The notes beneath the pieces are model-generated. The model made no database searches and was not told the DNA's origin. It worked only from the letters and a program-made list of their open reading frames with translations. This document shows, piece by piece, positions 9,832-20,400 of a stretch of 64,000 bases of DNA. The stretch's first letter is position 1. Each line of letters begins with the position of its first letter. A program made the translations under genes and the position numbers. This DNA comes from Alistipes sp. Zagget8 (GTDB taxonomy: Bacteria > Bacteroidota > Bacteroidia > Bacteroidales > Rikenellaceae). Location: contig MSHJ01000015.1 in NCBI GenBank assembly GCA_001941065.1, positions 1 to 64,000 of the forward strand, in the 5' to 3' direction.

Positions 9832-12288
9832 TTAGTAGTTCTGCGACGGATCGAAATATTCGCTGTTGCGGTAACACAGGGCATTGTCGTTCGTGGCTTC
9901 GGGAGCGCCGCTCGGATTGTCCTTGTAGGTGTCCCATTCGCCGACGCGGCCGCCCTTGGCGCACTGCGTGACGAGCCCCTTGGCGCTGTAACCGCAGGCC
10001 CATCCGGGACCGTGCTGCGGCGCTCCGGCGTCGTAGGTGATGTTGGCCAGGATCGTGCCCTTGTTCACGCAGCCGACGATCGTGGCCTGGTTGTGGCCCA
10101 CGAAACCGCCCGTGCGGCATCCCAGCTGCGAGAAGACGTTGCCGTTGTTGGTGCAGTACTCGATGCGGAGGTTGTTGTTCGTCACCGTACCGCCCACCAG
10201 GCCGCCCATGCGTTTGTAGTTGTAGTAGTCCCTGCTGCCGCCGTACTGGCCCACGGCGTCGTCCTGCACCGTGCCGTTGTTGACCGAGTTGCTGACAGCC
10301 GTGCCGCTCTCCTCGCTCGTCGGGCCGCCCAGCGTGCCCACCAGTCCGCCGCCGCGTCCCGTCGGGGCGCTCACTTCGCCGTTGTTGGTGCAGTAGTCGA
10401 TCTTGATGCCTCCGCCGAGCGTGAAGGCGCAGATGCCGCCGACGTTCATGCCCGTGCCGCCGTTGGCCGTGTTGGTGATGCGGCCGGTCTTCACGTCGCC
10501 GTTGTTGATGACGGCGTCGGCCTTCGTTTCACCGCCGATGACCGTGGATTTGGCGCATCCGGCGATGCCGGCGAGCATCATCAGCGTGGCGTCGGGGTTG
10601 TCGCCCGTGAGGATCACCGAGACGTAGTTGGTGACGTTGGTGATCGTCGAGCCTTCGGCGTAACCCGTCAGCGCTCCGACGGCCACGACGTTCGGACTGG
10701 CGCCCGTGACGGAGATCTGGTCGCCCGCGGCGCCCAGTTTGAGGTTCTTGACCGTGGCGCCCTTCAGCGCACCGAACAGGCCGTGGAGGTGGGTCGTCTC
10801 GCTCTCGGCGTCGAAGGTCCACTGAATGCCCTTGATCGTGAAGCCCTGGCCGTTGAATACGCCCGTGAACGGGTTGACCAGCGTGTTGTACGAGGGCGTT
10901 CCCGTGGCTTTGCCTGCTCCGATCGGGGTCCACTCGGTGAGTCCCGTGAGGTCGATGTCGTTGAGCAGCACCACCTCGCCCGAGGCGTTCTCCCAGCGGC
11001 TCGTGCTGCCGCCCGCATTGACCGCCTTGGCAAAGGCCACCAGGTCGGCGCCCGTTGCGATGCCCGGGTCGGTCGGCACGTCGGGAATGACGGGCGACTG
11101 GCGCACGCCGAGCGTCACGGTCACGCCGTAGGGGCGGTTCGAGAAGGTGATCGAACCCTTGCGGTCGGCGCCGCTGTCGTTCTCATAGTAGTCGGCCACG
11201 AACGAGTGGGTCGTGGTGACCATCGGTGCGCGTGTCACGGGGGCGGGTTTGAGCCACGACTGACACTCCTCGGCAATCGTCACGTCGTATTCGATGTCGG
11301 CCGACACCTTGATGTCGAACTCCGTGAATTCGCCTTCGAGGGCGACCTCCGTTCCGGTTCCGAACTGCGGGTCCCACGTCGGGGGTGCGATCTGGGCCGT
11401 TCCGTAGGTGAAGAAGAGGGGTTTGAGTACGGTGTTGCCCCCGGCCGTGACCAGGATGACCGTGTTGCCCTCTTCGGCGCCCTCGTCCAGTTTCACCGAG
11501 ATCGTGCGGGTGTACTTGTCGATCTCGACCGTCACGTTGTAAGCGGTGAAATAGTCGATATGCGCCTCTTCGGCCTCGGTTCCCGCCAGGGTGTATTTGA
11601 TGTAGACCGGCGCGGCGCGGTCGGCGATGGCCGTTACGGGCGCGGCGTCGAACGCGATGCTCAGGGCTTCGAAAATCGGGATTTCGAACGAACTGCCGTC
11701 GGCGAGCGTGAAGCGGACCATGCCGCTCTCCTCGTCGGTCTCGACCTTTTGGAACAGCGTGTTGCTCACGTCGTCGGCCAGCACGGGTTTGCCGTCCTTG
11801 CCCGTGAAGCGTTCGCCGTTGACCGTCCAGAAACCCTCGGCGTCGATGCCCATCGTGGGAGGCACGCCGCCCACGGGCATCATCTTGCCTTCGGAGTCCA
11901 GCAGCCATTCATAGGTTTCGCCGTTGTCCGCGGTCGTGCGCCAGTAGAGTTTTCCGTCGGTGAACTCCCCGGCCCCGACGATCGGCGCGGTCACCACGTC
12001 GTCCTGCGTGGCGAGGGTGATGGTTTTCGTCTCGCCGCCGCGGTCGCGGTAGCAGACGACGTAATTGCCCTTGTCGTCCTGTTTGAGGTAGGAGATGAAG
12101 CTGCTGTTGATGAGCGCCGTGAGCGAGGTCATCTCGTCGTTCAGCTCCGCGACGCGCTTTTCGGCTGCCGTAAGCTCCTGCTCGATGGCGTCGATGTTTT
12201 TCCGCAGCTGCTCGTCGTCGTACTCGTCGCAGCCCCAGAGGAGGACGAAACCGGCGGTAAGCAGTATGATGTTCAATAACTTTCTCAT
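9832..12288 (-). CDS. DUF4988 and GLUG-like repeat lipoprotein without a catalytic domain
   Basis: 818 residues. The lipoprotein signal ends FVLLWGC (Cys20), followed by DEYDDEQL and an amphipathic helix (about 22-60, IDAIEQELTAAEKRVAELN), typical of DUF4988 stalks. DUF4988 runs to about 190, a BACON-like beta domain lies at about 300-395, and GLUG-like repeats fill about 400-818 (GLFGALKGATVKNLKLG, MGGLVGGTV, CRTGGFVGHN). It is closely related to the neighbour at 12308-15622: both contain HGPGWACGY and DTYKD near the end of the repeats. It stops where that protein continues into its phosphodiester glycosidase domain. A surface binding or scaffold role is inferred from the context, following susCD in the same operon with 18-19 base gaps on both sides. 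No function has been shown for DUF4988. Confidence 0.8.
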   Translation of the reverse strand: MRKLLNIILLTAGFVLLWGCDEYDDEQLRKNIDAIEQELTAAEKRVAELNDEMTSLTALINSSFISYLKQDDKGNYVVCYRDRGGETKTITLATQDDVVTAPIVGAGEFTDGKLYWRTTADNGETYEWLLDSEGKMMPVGGVPPTMGIDAEGFWTVNGERFTGKDGKPVLADDVSNTLFQKVETDEESGMVRFTLADGSSFEIPIFEALSIAFDAAPVTAIADRAAPVYIKYTLAGTEAEEAHIDYFTAYNVTVEIDKYTRTISVKLDEGAEEGNTVILVTAGGNTVLKPLFFTYGTAQIAPPTWDPQFGTGTEVALEGEFTEFDIKVSADIEYDVTIAEECQSWLKPAPVTRAPMVTTTHSFVADYYENDSGADRKGSITFSNRPYGVTVTLGVRQSPVIPDVPTDPGIATGADLVAFAKAVNAGGSTSRWENASGEVVLLNDIDLTGLTEWTPIGAGKATGTPSYNTLVNPFTGVFNGQGFTIKGIQWTFDAESETTHLHGLFGALKGATVKNLKLGAAGDQISVTGASPNVVAVGALTGYAEGSTITNVTNYVSVILTGDNPDATLMMLAGIAGCAKSTVIGGETKADAVINNGDVKTGRITNTANGGTGMNVGGICAFTLGGGIKIDYCTNNGEVSAPTGRGGGLVGTLGGPTSEESGTAVSNSVNNGTVQDDAVGQYGGSRDYYNYKRMGGLVGGTVTNNNLRIEYCTNNGNVFSQLGCRTGGFVGHNQATIVGCVNKGTILANITYDAGAPQHGPGWACGYSAKGLVTQCAKGGRVGEWDTYKDNPSGAPEATNDNALCYRNSEYFDPSQNY

Positions 12289-12307
12289 TGTTCTCTCGGT
12301 TTAAGGG

Positions 12308-15300
12308 TTACTGTTTGATCCGCACGTGCATGTAGTTCATGCAGCTGCGTTCGCCTTTCGAGTCGGAGGGCTTGTTGACCACCTTGCCCGCACCGTCGGT
12401 GTAGAGCCACATGGTGGTCGAACCGCCGCCGTCGAAACGGGTCACGTTCCAGCAGCCGAATTTCTGGGCGATGCGGACCATCTCGTAGAATTTCACGCCC
12501 ATCGAGACCCAGTCCTGGCGGCCGTCGATGACGAAGAAATGGACTTTCGTTCCGGCCTGGTCCACACCCACGTAGGTCATCGGGTCATAGACCGACGAGT
12601 TGAGGTTCTTGTCCACGCCGTCGGCCAGCAGGTGGTACATCGTCGAGTTCTGCGAGAGGATCGGCTTCGAAACGCCGTCCACCGCCACGTCGGCGCGGAT
12701 GCGGAGCGTCGAACCCACGGAGAGTTTCGCGGCGAAGGCCTCGGCCGTCGCTCCGGTGAGCTGCACGGCCCATTCGTCGAGGGTCGTGAGGTAGGGAGCT
12801 TCGGCGAGCGGCGTCGTGCGGCCGTCGTCGATGCGGGTCACGGTGGCTTCGAACCAGCCGTCGTTGACCGTCATGGGGTTGCCCGAGGTGTTCTTCGCAA
12901 CGACGTAGAGCGCTTGTGTGAGCAGCGTGTTGGTCAGCGACGGAGTGCCGGGATGCGGCGTCTTCTTGTAACGCGCGGTGTAGAGGTTGGCCTCCTGCGA
13001 GACGCTGCCCCGGCGCAGGATCGTGTCGTTGATCGAGTGGTATTCGTACTCGGTGCCGTCGAGCTCGATCTTGCCCGTGAAGACCTTCTTGCCGCAGCTT
13101 GCCGTGCGGTCCCTGAAGACCGTGAAGGCGTTGGCGTGGTTGGTCAGCGACGTGCGCACGGTCTTGTTGTTGACGAAATCGGGGCGTCCCTCCTCGATGT
13201 GCAGGCCGCGGGGGAATCCGTCGTGCGAGTTGAAGAACCCGGTATTGATGCCGGCGATGATGTTCTGGCCCTCGGTGCGCTTGCGGGCGCAGTTCTCCGA
13301 AAGGGTCTCGCGGATGTTTTTGCCGTTGTTGCCGTTGTTGTTGCCGTTGGGGTTGGGCACGAGGTCGTCGGCCATCGAGGTCGCGATCTCCACGGCGTCG
13401 TTCGTCAGGTCGAGCTCCAGCACGTGCATCTTGCGCGGCAGGTTGGTGAACTCGTAGTAGGTGTATTTCACGCCCGGGTGGAGCTGGACGGTCTGTTTCA
13501 GCTCCCAGTCGTAGTAGGCCGGCAGCGACCAGTCCACGGTGTTCTCCTCGGTGTCGTAGTTCGACTGCTTGTGGCAGACGGCCGTGGTGTGCATGGCCGC
13601 GGGAGCCGTTGCCGGGGCGTCCTTGTAGGTGTCGTAGTCGCCGACGAAGCCGTTGCCGATGCAGCCCTTGATGAGCGATGCGCTCTGGTTGTAGCCGCAG
13701 GCCCAGCCGGGACCGTGGAGGTTCGCCCCGTCGACGGTCACGTTGCCGATGATGGCTCCGGTGTTCTTGCAGTTGCGGATCGTGCCGAGATTGTGGCCCG
13801 AGAAACCGCCCGTGCGGCATCCCAGGTGGGTGATGACGTTGCCGAGGTTGTTGCAGTTCTCGATGACGCAGCCCGTCGTGGTCGAACCGCCGACCAGGCC
13901 GCCCATGCGCTTGATGCCGTATTGGTTCGTCTGCCCGGCGTACTGCCCGGCGGCATCGTCCTCGACGAGTCCGTTGTTCAGCGAGTTGGCGATGGTGCCC
14001 TTCTCGAAGGTTCCGGCCAGTCCGCCGCCGCGTCCCGAAGGCGCGTTCACCCGTCCGTTGTTGGTGCAGTAGCCGATGAGGTTGTTCTCCGCCGACTTGA
14101 TGTAGGCGCAGATGCCTCCGACCTGCATGCCCGTGCCGCCGTTTGCGGTGTTGGCGATGGGACCCGTGGTGATGTCGCCGTTGTTGGCGCATTTCACCGC
14201 GGCGGAGGTGCCGCCGATGGTCGTTCCGGTCATCTGTCCGGCGATTCCCGCCAGCATGACCAGCACCCCGGAGGGGTCTTCGGCCTCGAACGAGATCGAG
14301 ACGTTGTTGGTCACGCTTTCGATGACCGATTCCGTGGCGAACGCCGCCACGCCCGCTATGGCCGTGCCGGCCCCGGCGGTTCCGGTGACGGTGAGCTTGT
14401 CGCCCTTGGCGCCGACCGTGAGGTTCCGGACGGTGGCCCGGTTCAGCACGCCGAACAGCCCGTGGGCCGTCGATTTCGCGGCGTCGGCCGTCCAGCTGAT
14501 GTTTTTGAGGGCGTAGCCCTTGCCGTCGAACTTGCCCGTGAAGGGATTTTCGGCCGTGCCGATCGGCGTCCACTCCGTCGTGCCCGCCATGTCGACGTCG
14601 TTCAGCAGCACCACGTCGCCGCTCTCGTCGCGGTAACGGTCGTAACTGCGTCCGGAATTGACGGCCTCGGCGAACTTGCGCAGGTCCTCGGCGGTCTTGA
14701 TGCCGTAGTATTCGGGTTTGGCGCTTTTGGCCGCGAGACGCACGACGCGGATCAGGACATTCTCCTCCGTGTCGCAGAGCATCACGGTGAAGCTGCCCTC
14801 CTCGAACCCGCTGCCGAAGGTGACGGCGACGGTTCCGGCGGCGGTGTCGGCCGCGGCCGTGAGTTTCTCGGTGCGCATGATCTTCAGGATCGTCTCGCCG
14901 GCTTTCTCGCCCGTGATCTCGTAATCGATCGTGAGCGGCAGCGAGGCATCCTCGACGACGTATTCGTCCCCGAGCACCGTGTCGCCGACCTTGAAGACGA
15001 TGTTGAAGGCGTCGAAGACCGGAGCCGATACCGTCGAGCCGTCGCCCAGTGTGAAGACGGCGTTGCCGTTGGTGTCGCGCGAGATGCCCGTGATGAGCGA
15101 CTTCTCCTTGCCTTCGGCTTTCAGCGGACTGCCCGCCGCGTCGGTCAGCCGCCGGCCGTTGACGGTCCAGTAACCGTCCTTGTCGACGGCCACTTCGGGC
15201 GTGCGTCCGGCGACGGGGATTTTCGATCCGTCGGTGTCTTTCAGAAAGTCGGTCTTGCCGGCGACGGTCGTCGTCCAGTAGAGCACGCCGCCCTCCTCCT

Positions 15301-15622
15301 TCGTGCCGAGGATCGGCGCGGTGGTCACGTCGTCCTTCGTGGCGACGGTGACGCTGTGCTCGACGTTGTCGGCGCCCTTGAAGCGGACGACGTTGTTGCC
15401 CTCGGCATCCTGCGTGATCGAGGTCACGACCCCGCCGTTGACCACGGCCGCGAGCAGCCGGACCTGGCTGTTGAGCTCGTCGGCCTGTTTTTCGAGTTCG
15501 GTGAGTTGGTTGTATATCTCGTCGACGCCTTTCCACAGCGCGGAATCGTCGAAATTGTCGCTGCACCCGCCCGCGAAGAGGAGGACCGATGCCAGAAGCG
15601 TTGTTATCATGGTTCGTTTCAT
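12308..15622 (-). CDS. DUF4988/GLUG-like lipoprotein with C-terminal phosphodiester glycosidase (NAGPA-type) domain
   Basis: 1104 residues. The lipoprotein signal ends LLFAGGC (Cys20), followed by a coiled-coil DUF4988 stalk (to about 190), a beta domain (to about 300), a GLUG-like repeat block (about 303-690) and a phosphodiester glycosidase domain (about 715-1104). The last domain is recognised by AGINTGFFN, FFVIDGRQDWVSMGV and the hallmark FDGGGSTTMW near the C-terminus. In the NAGPA family (the mammalian uncovering enzyme and bacterial relatives) this domain removes a sugar linked through a phosphodiester, leaving a phosphomonoester. An NNGNNGKN insert at about 800 is low complexity. It is the first accessory gene after susD, 32 bases downstream, so it is probably the main enzyme of the locus. 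A phosphodiester-linked glycan is therefore the leading substrate hypothesis. Confidence 0.88.
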   Translation of the reverse strand: MKRTMITTLLASVLLFAGGCSDNFDDSALWKGVDEIYNQLTELEKQADELNSQVRLLAAVVNGGVVTSITQDAEGNNVVRFKGADNVEHSVTVATKDDVTTAPILGTKEEGGVLYWTTTVAGKTDFLKDTDGSKIPVAGRTPEVAVDKDGYWTVNGRRLTDAAGSPLKAEGKEKSLITGISRDTNGNAVFTLGDGSTVSAPVFDAFNIVFKVGDTVLGDEYVVEDASLPLTIDYEITGEKAGETILKIMRTEKLTAAADTAAGTVAVTFGSGFEEGSFTVMLCDTEENVLIRVVRLAAKSAKPEYYGIKTAEDLRKFAEAVNSGRSYDRYRDESGDVVLLNDVDMAGTTEWTPIGTAENPFTGKFDGKGYALKNISWTADAAKSTAHGLFGVLNRATVRNLTVGAKGDKLTVTGTAGAGTAIAGVAAFATESVIESVTNNVSISFEAEDPSGVLVMLAGIAGQMTGTTIGGTSAAVKCANNGDITTGPIANTANGGTGMQVGGICAYIKSAENNLIGYCTNNGRVNAPSGRGGGLAGTFEKGTIANSLNNGLVEDDAAGQYAGQTNQYGIKRMGGLVGGSTTTGCVIENCNNLGNVITHLGCRTGGFSGHNLGTIRNCKNTGAIIGNVTVDGANLHGPGWACGYNQSASLIKGCIGNGFVGDYDTYKDAPATAPAAMHTTAVCHKQSNYDTEENTVDWSLPAYYDWELKQTVQLHPGVKYTYYEFTNLPRKMHVLELDLTNDAVEIATSMADDLVPNPNGNNNGNNGKNIRETLSENCARKRTEGQNIIAGINTGFFNSHDGFPRGLHIEEGRPDFVNNKTVRTSLTNHANAFTVFRDRTASCGKKVFTGKIELDGTEYEYHSINDTILRRGSVSQEANLYTARYKKTPHPGTPSLTNTLLTQALYVVAKNTSGNPMTVNDGWFEATVTRIDDGRTTPLAEAPYLTTLDEWAVQLTGATAEAFAAKLSVGSTLRIRADVAVDGVSKPILSQNSTMYHLLADGVDKNLNSSVYDPMTYVGVDQAGTKVHFFVIDGRQDWVSMGVKFYEMVRIAQKFGCWNVTRFDGGGSTTMWLYTDGAGKVVNKPSDSKGERSCMNYMHVRIKQ

Positions 15623-15654
15623 TGCCGTTTGGTTTTATCGGGTTGCAAAAAGCA

Positions 15655-17409
15655 TCAGTCGAAATTGGTGCTGTCGGTCCATCCGGGATTCTGGGTCAGC
15701 AGTCCGCCCGTCAGCACGCGCTGGTCGGCCGGAATGGGCCACAGGTAGTCGCGCTCCTCGTTCCAGGTGTATTTCAGGGCGCTCCATGCCACGACGTAGC
15801 CGCGGTTGTCGGCGGCTTCGGAGAGGATGATGTCCGACCCGATGCGGAGCACCGTCAGTCCGTCGGCTGGGGTGCTGGTCTGCTGCGTGGCGTAAAGTTC
15901 GAGGTCGTTTTTGCCGTCGCCGTCCATGTCGTAAAGGCCCGGACCGGGGAAATAGATGCCGTAGTAGGGGGCCGTCTCGTTGACCAGCTGCGCACCTTCC
16001 TTCCAGCGGAACATGTCCCACATGCGCTGCCCCTCCATGACCATCTCGATGGTGCGCTCGCGGCGGATTTCGAGGATCACGCCCGTGTTGGCGCTCTTCG
16101 TGACGTTGGGATAGCAGGCCGTGAGGAACGGATCAGGGTCGGCGTTGGCCGCCTCCATGTCGAGTCCGCCCATACCGGCGCGGTCGCGGATCTTGTCGAT
16201 CGAGATCGTCAGGTCGTCCTGCGTGAGGGTTCCCAGTTCGGCCTTGGCTTCGGCGTAGTTGAGGTATACCTCCGCCGTGCGGAGCAGCGGCCAGTCGGAC
16301 GTGCCCTTCGAGGCGCCGCTGTGGGCCGCCGTCGAGACGAACTTGATCGGTTCGTAACCCGTCATCGCCGTCATGTCGTTTGGCGTGGCCGAGCTTTCGC
16401 CCTTGGCGATGTAGCCCGGGCAGAGCACGGTCTGCGCCATGCGCGGGTCGCGGCCTGCGGTCTCCTCGGTGTAGAACATCGTTTCGTGGCCCGTTTTCTC
16501 GGTGAAGCGCGAGCAGTCGGCCATCAGGTAGTGGTTCATGAAACGGCGCGTGAAGCCTGCCGCGGCGTTGCGGATGTTGAACTGTACGCTGTGGGCGAGG
16601 TTCAGCCCCTCGAAATTGTAGAGACGGGCCAGAATGACCTCGCCCTGCTTGGCGTTGTCGCTGCAGAACAGGTCGCGGTAAGGCTCCGCACCCTCCTTGT
16701 AGAGCGAGTAGCCGCTCTCGGCGATGAAGGTCGCCGCGGCGTCGGCCGCCTGCTGGAGGTATTTGTCGGCGTCGGGCAGGTTGCGGTACTTGCGCCAGGT
16801 GCCTTCGTAGAGCGCTGCGCGTGACTTGAAGGCCAGCGCCGCCCAGCGGGTCACGCGGGATATGTCCTTGTCGCGTGGCAGCATGTCGATGGCGTTGTCG
16901 AGGTCGGACATCACGTGGTCCATGATGATGCCGCGGTCCTCGCGGGGCTTTTTCAGCAGGTCTTCCTCCTCGGAGCCGATCACCGTGTCGTACCAGGGCA
17001 CGTCGCCGTAGCGGCGCACCTTCACGTAGTAGAAATAGGCGCGGAAGAAATAGGCCACGCCGTCGTATTTGGTACGGGCCGCCTCGTCGGTGCAGTTGTG
17101 CGAATTTTGCAGGTAGTAGTTGATCTTGCGCAGGGAGGTCCAGGTCCAGCCGCTTTCGTCGGAGGCCATGCGGGTTCCCGAGATCACGTCGCCCATGCTC
17201 TTGTCCACCATGTCGTCGGCGTTGAGCCCCGCGGCGCTGTCGGGCGAGTCGAGCAGCGTGTAGAACTGGTTGGTCCACAGGCGGAGGTCCACTTCCGACT
17301 GGAAATAGGTCTGCGGTGTGACCGTGTCTTCGGGAATGAGGGTCAAATCACAGCCGGAGCATGCGGCGCCCAGCAGGATCGTTGCCAATATTTTGTGCAG
17401 TGTTTTCAT
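15655..17409 (-). CDS. RagB/SusD family nutrient-uptake outer membrane lipoprotein
   Basis: 584 residues, a normal SusD length. The lipoprotein signal ends GAACSGC (Cys20). The mature start, CDLTLIPEDTVTPQTYFQSEVDL, is typical of SusD proteins, which cap the SusC barrel and bind glycan at the cell surface. The C-terminal SusD segment is visible: TAEVYLNYAEAKAELG, then EIRRERTIEMVMEGQRMWDMFRW, and the ending LWPIPADQRVLTGGLLTQNPGW. The gene starts 19 bases after the susC stop. The substrate should match the neighbouring phosphodiester-active enzymes (inference). Confidence 0.93.
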   Translation of the reverse strand: MKTLHKILATILLGAACSGCDLTLIPEDTVTPQTYFQSEVDLRLWTNQFYTLLDSPDSAAGLNADDMVDKSMGDVISGTRMASDESGWTWTSLRKINYYLQNSHNCTDEAARTKYDGVAYFFRAYFYYVKVRRYGDVPWYDTVIGSEEEDLLKKPREDRGIIMDHVMSDLDNAIDMLPRDKDISRVTRWAALAFKSRAALYEGTWRKYRNLPDADKYLQQAADAAATFIAESGYSLYKEGAEPYRDLFCSDNAKQGEVILARLYNFEGLNLAHSVQFNIRNAAAGFTRRFMNHYLMADCSRFTEKTGHETMFYTEETAGRDPRMAQTVLCPGYIAKGESSATPNDMTAMTGYEPIKFVSTAAHSGASKGTSDWPLLRTAEVYLNYAEAKAELGTLTQDDLTISIDKIRDRAGMGGLDMEAANADPDPFLTACYPNVTKSANTGVILEIRRERTIEMVMEGQRMWDMFRWKEGAQLVNETAPYYGIYFPGPGLYDMDGDGKNDLELYATQQTSTPADGLTVLRIGSDIILSEAADNRGYVVAWSALKYTWNEERDYLWPIPADQRVLTGGLLTQNPGWTDSTNFD

Positions 17410-17428
17410 CTGTCGTTCTCTTTATGCG

Positions 17429-20400
17429 TTAGAAGCTGATGTCGACGCCTACCGAGAGGGTTTTGGGATAGGCGTATCCCGTTCCGGAATCGGCTTTGTT
17501 CGTGCTGCCCGATCCGGCCAGCTCGGGGTCGATGGTCTTGTTGTGCCGTTTCAGCGGCGACCAGTAGCAGAGGTTTTCGCCCGAGAAATAGACGCGGGCA
17601 CGGTCGATGCCGATTTTGCGCGTGAGTTTCTGCGGCACGGTGTAACCGATCGTGAGGTTTTTCAGGCGCAGGTAGGCGAGGTTCTGGAGGTAGCGGTCGT
17701 TCTTTTCGCCCAGCGAGCCTCCGGCGTAGGCATTGTAACCGCGCGGACGGGGGAAATAGGCGTTGCGGTTGTCCTCCGACCAGCAGTCCGAGTAGAAATC
17801 CTTGTGGATGAACGAGGTGGGCGGGAAGGCGTAGGGACCCCAGAAATCGTAGGACGACTGCCCGGCGGCCGGATACCAGTCGCGGCGTCCGATGCCCTGG
17901 AAGAAGGCCGACACGTCGAAGCCCATCCAGTTGAATCCTACGCGGAACGAGTAGTTGTAGCGCGGCAGCGAGTTGCCGATGATGCGTTTGTCGCCCGGAT
18001 CGTCCACTGTGCCCGAACCTTCGGAGATGACGTTGTCGCCGTCGAGGTCGGCGAAGCGCACGTCGCCCGCCCGCAGGTAGTTGCCGGCCGGACCCTTACA
18101 TTGGTAAACGCGGTTGTTGACCGCCTTGTCGTCGATCAGGGCCTGGTATTCGGCGGCCTCGCGGTCGGTCTTGAAGAGCCCGTCGACGTGGTAGCCCCAG
18201 ATTTCACCCAGCGTCTTGCCCACGTAGTGGTCCGAGATCAGCCGGTCGGGGTTGTGGTATTTGGTGATTTTGGTGATGTAGTCGCCCACCGAGGCCGAGA
18301 CGTTGTAGGAGAAGGGGCTTCCGGCCAACTGGAACTCGTCCTGCCAGCTCAGGGTGATCTCCCAGCCCTTGGTGCGCAGGTTGGCGCAGTTGGCCTTCGG
18401 GGTCTTGGCGCCGAAGACATCGGGCAGGGTGAGCGAGGTGGTGAGCATGTCCTTCGTGTCGCGGATGTAGTAGTCGCCCGTGAAATTGAGGCGTCCGTTC
18501 AAAAGCCCCACGTCGAGGCCCACGTCGTAAGTGGTCACGGTCTCCCACGTCAGTCCCGACGACAGCGGGTCGGAGACGTTGGCGTAATAGCCCCGTTCCA
18601 GTCCGTCGAAGGTGTAGGTCATCTGGTTGTCGGTGCTGATCTGCTCGATATAGGCGTAGTTGGATACCTGCTGGTTGCCCAGGCTGCCCACCGAGAGACG
18701 CAATTTGAGGTTGCTCATCACGTCGCGCACGGGTTCGAAGAACGACTCCTCGCTAATGCGCCACGCTGCCGACGCCGAGGGGAAGAATCCCCAGCGGTGG
18801 TCGGGCTCGAAGCGCGACGAACCGTCGCCGCGGGCGCTCGCCTCGAAGATGTAGCGGCCTTCGTAGTCATAGTTCACGCGGCCGAAGAATCCCAGCGTGC
18901 GGTAGGCCGAGATCGACTGCGAGAGGGTGATGGGACCCGTCGCCACGGTGAACGAGTCGATGTTGTCGCTCGACAGGTCGGTCTGCTTCACGTCGAGCGA
19001 CGTGGAGCGGTAATCCTCGTACTGGCCGCCGGCGGTGGCTTTGAAATGGTGGCCTCCCCACGTGTTCTCGTAGGTGCCGTAGATATTGACGTTGTGGCCT
19101 TTGTACCCGTAGTGCACCTCGCGGTAGGAGTTCTCGACCGAGCCCGAGGTGAAGGTCTCCATGACGCCCTCCTGGCGCGAGTATTCGAACGTGTTGTTGC
19201 GGTATTTGTAGAGCCGGTCGCGCTGGCGGTAGTCGTAGGCCGCCGTGAGGACGAGCTTTTTGGCGATCGTGATGTCGAACTGGTTCGAGAGCGTCAGGTA
19301 GCGGTTCTCCTTCGAGTTCTTCGAACGGTCGGCGGTCATCTGCCCGCCGCGGCCGGCGCCGATCGGGGAGTTCTTGCCCAGCTGGTTGACGTACTGGACG
19401 ATCGTGCCGTCGGGGTTGTAGGGGAGGAACGCGGCGCAGATGTTCGACTGCAGGGCGTTGATCGTGCCCTCGTAGTCGTAGTGTCCGCCGTATTTGTAGC
19501 CCGAGGTGTCGAAGCTGATGTTGTTCGAGTATTTCAGCCACGGGGTCATCTGGGCCGAGACCTTGGTGCGGAAGGCATAGTCGGTGTACTTGTCCTTGTT
19601 GATGTTGAACATGCCGTACTGCTGGTAGAAGCGGCCGCTGGCGTAGTAGGTCACCTTGTCGGTGCCGCCCGAAAGCGAGAGGTTGTGCTCCTGCTGCGAA
19701 CGCACGCGGTTGTAGAAATAGCCGTACCAGTCGAAATTGCCGTAATAGTAGTATTTGCCGTCGTCGCCCACCTCGACCCACGGACGGTCGGGATGCTCCG
19801 TGCGGTCGTTGCGGCGGTCGTAGAGTTTCTGCAGGCCGCCGTTCTCCTCGGTGTAGCGGAAGATGTTCATCGTGCCGTCCGACGAGTCGTTCATGAACTG
19901 GTTGACGATGCGCACGTGGTCGTAACCCGTGTCGATGAAATCGGTCGAGGTGGTGTTGCTGGCCCAGCCGAAGCGGCCGTTGTAGGAGACGCGCGCGCGT
20001 TCGCCCTTCTTGCCCGCCTTGGTGGTGATGAGCACCACGCCGGCCGACGCCTTGGCGCCATAGATGGCGCACGACGAGGCGTCTTTGAGCACCGACACCG
20101 ATTCGATGTCGTTGGGGTTGATCTGGCTGAGGCTCACCTCCACGCCGTCGGCCAGCACGAGCGGCGAACCGCTGTTGAGCGAGATCGAGCCGCGGATGTT
20201 GATGGCATAGGACGATTCGGGCGATCCCGTGCCGAAGGTGATGTTGACCGAGGGGTCGGCGCCCTGCAGGGCGTTGGCGGCCGAAACCACCGGACGGGCG
20301 TTGAGGTCCTTGCCGCTGATGGTCGCCACGGCACCCGAAAGGTTGGCCCGGCGCTGCGTGCCGTAGCCCACGACGACCACTTCGTCCATCAGGTTGTCCG

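Noticed and set aside
3400..10700. GLUG-like coding repeats considered as DNA tandem repeats or a CRISPR-like array
   Set aside because: The repetition is at protein level with diverged codons and no regular DNA spacer; it is ordinary domain repetition.
12326..15748. Other giant plus-strand frames (5864-8983, 10012-12279, 12326-15748, 17318-20926) antisense to region 1 genes
   Set aside because: Same composition effect; none has a plausible start, domain or ribosome binding site, and the minus-strand frames have clear families.
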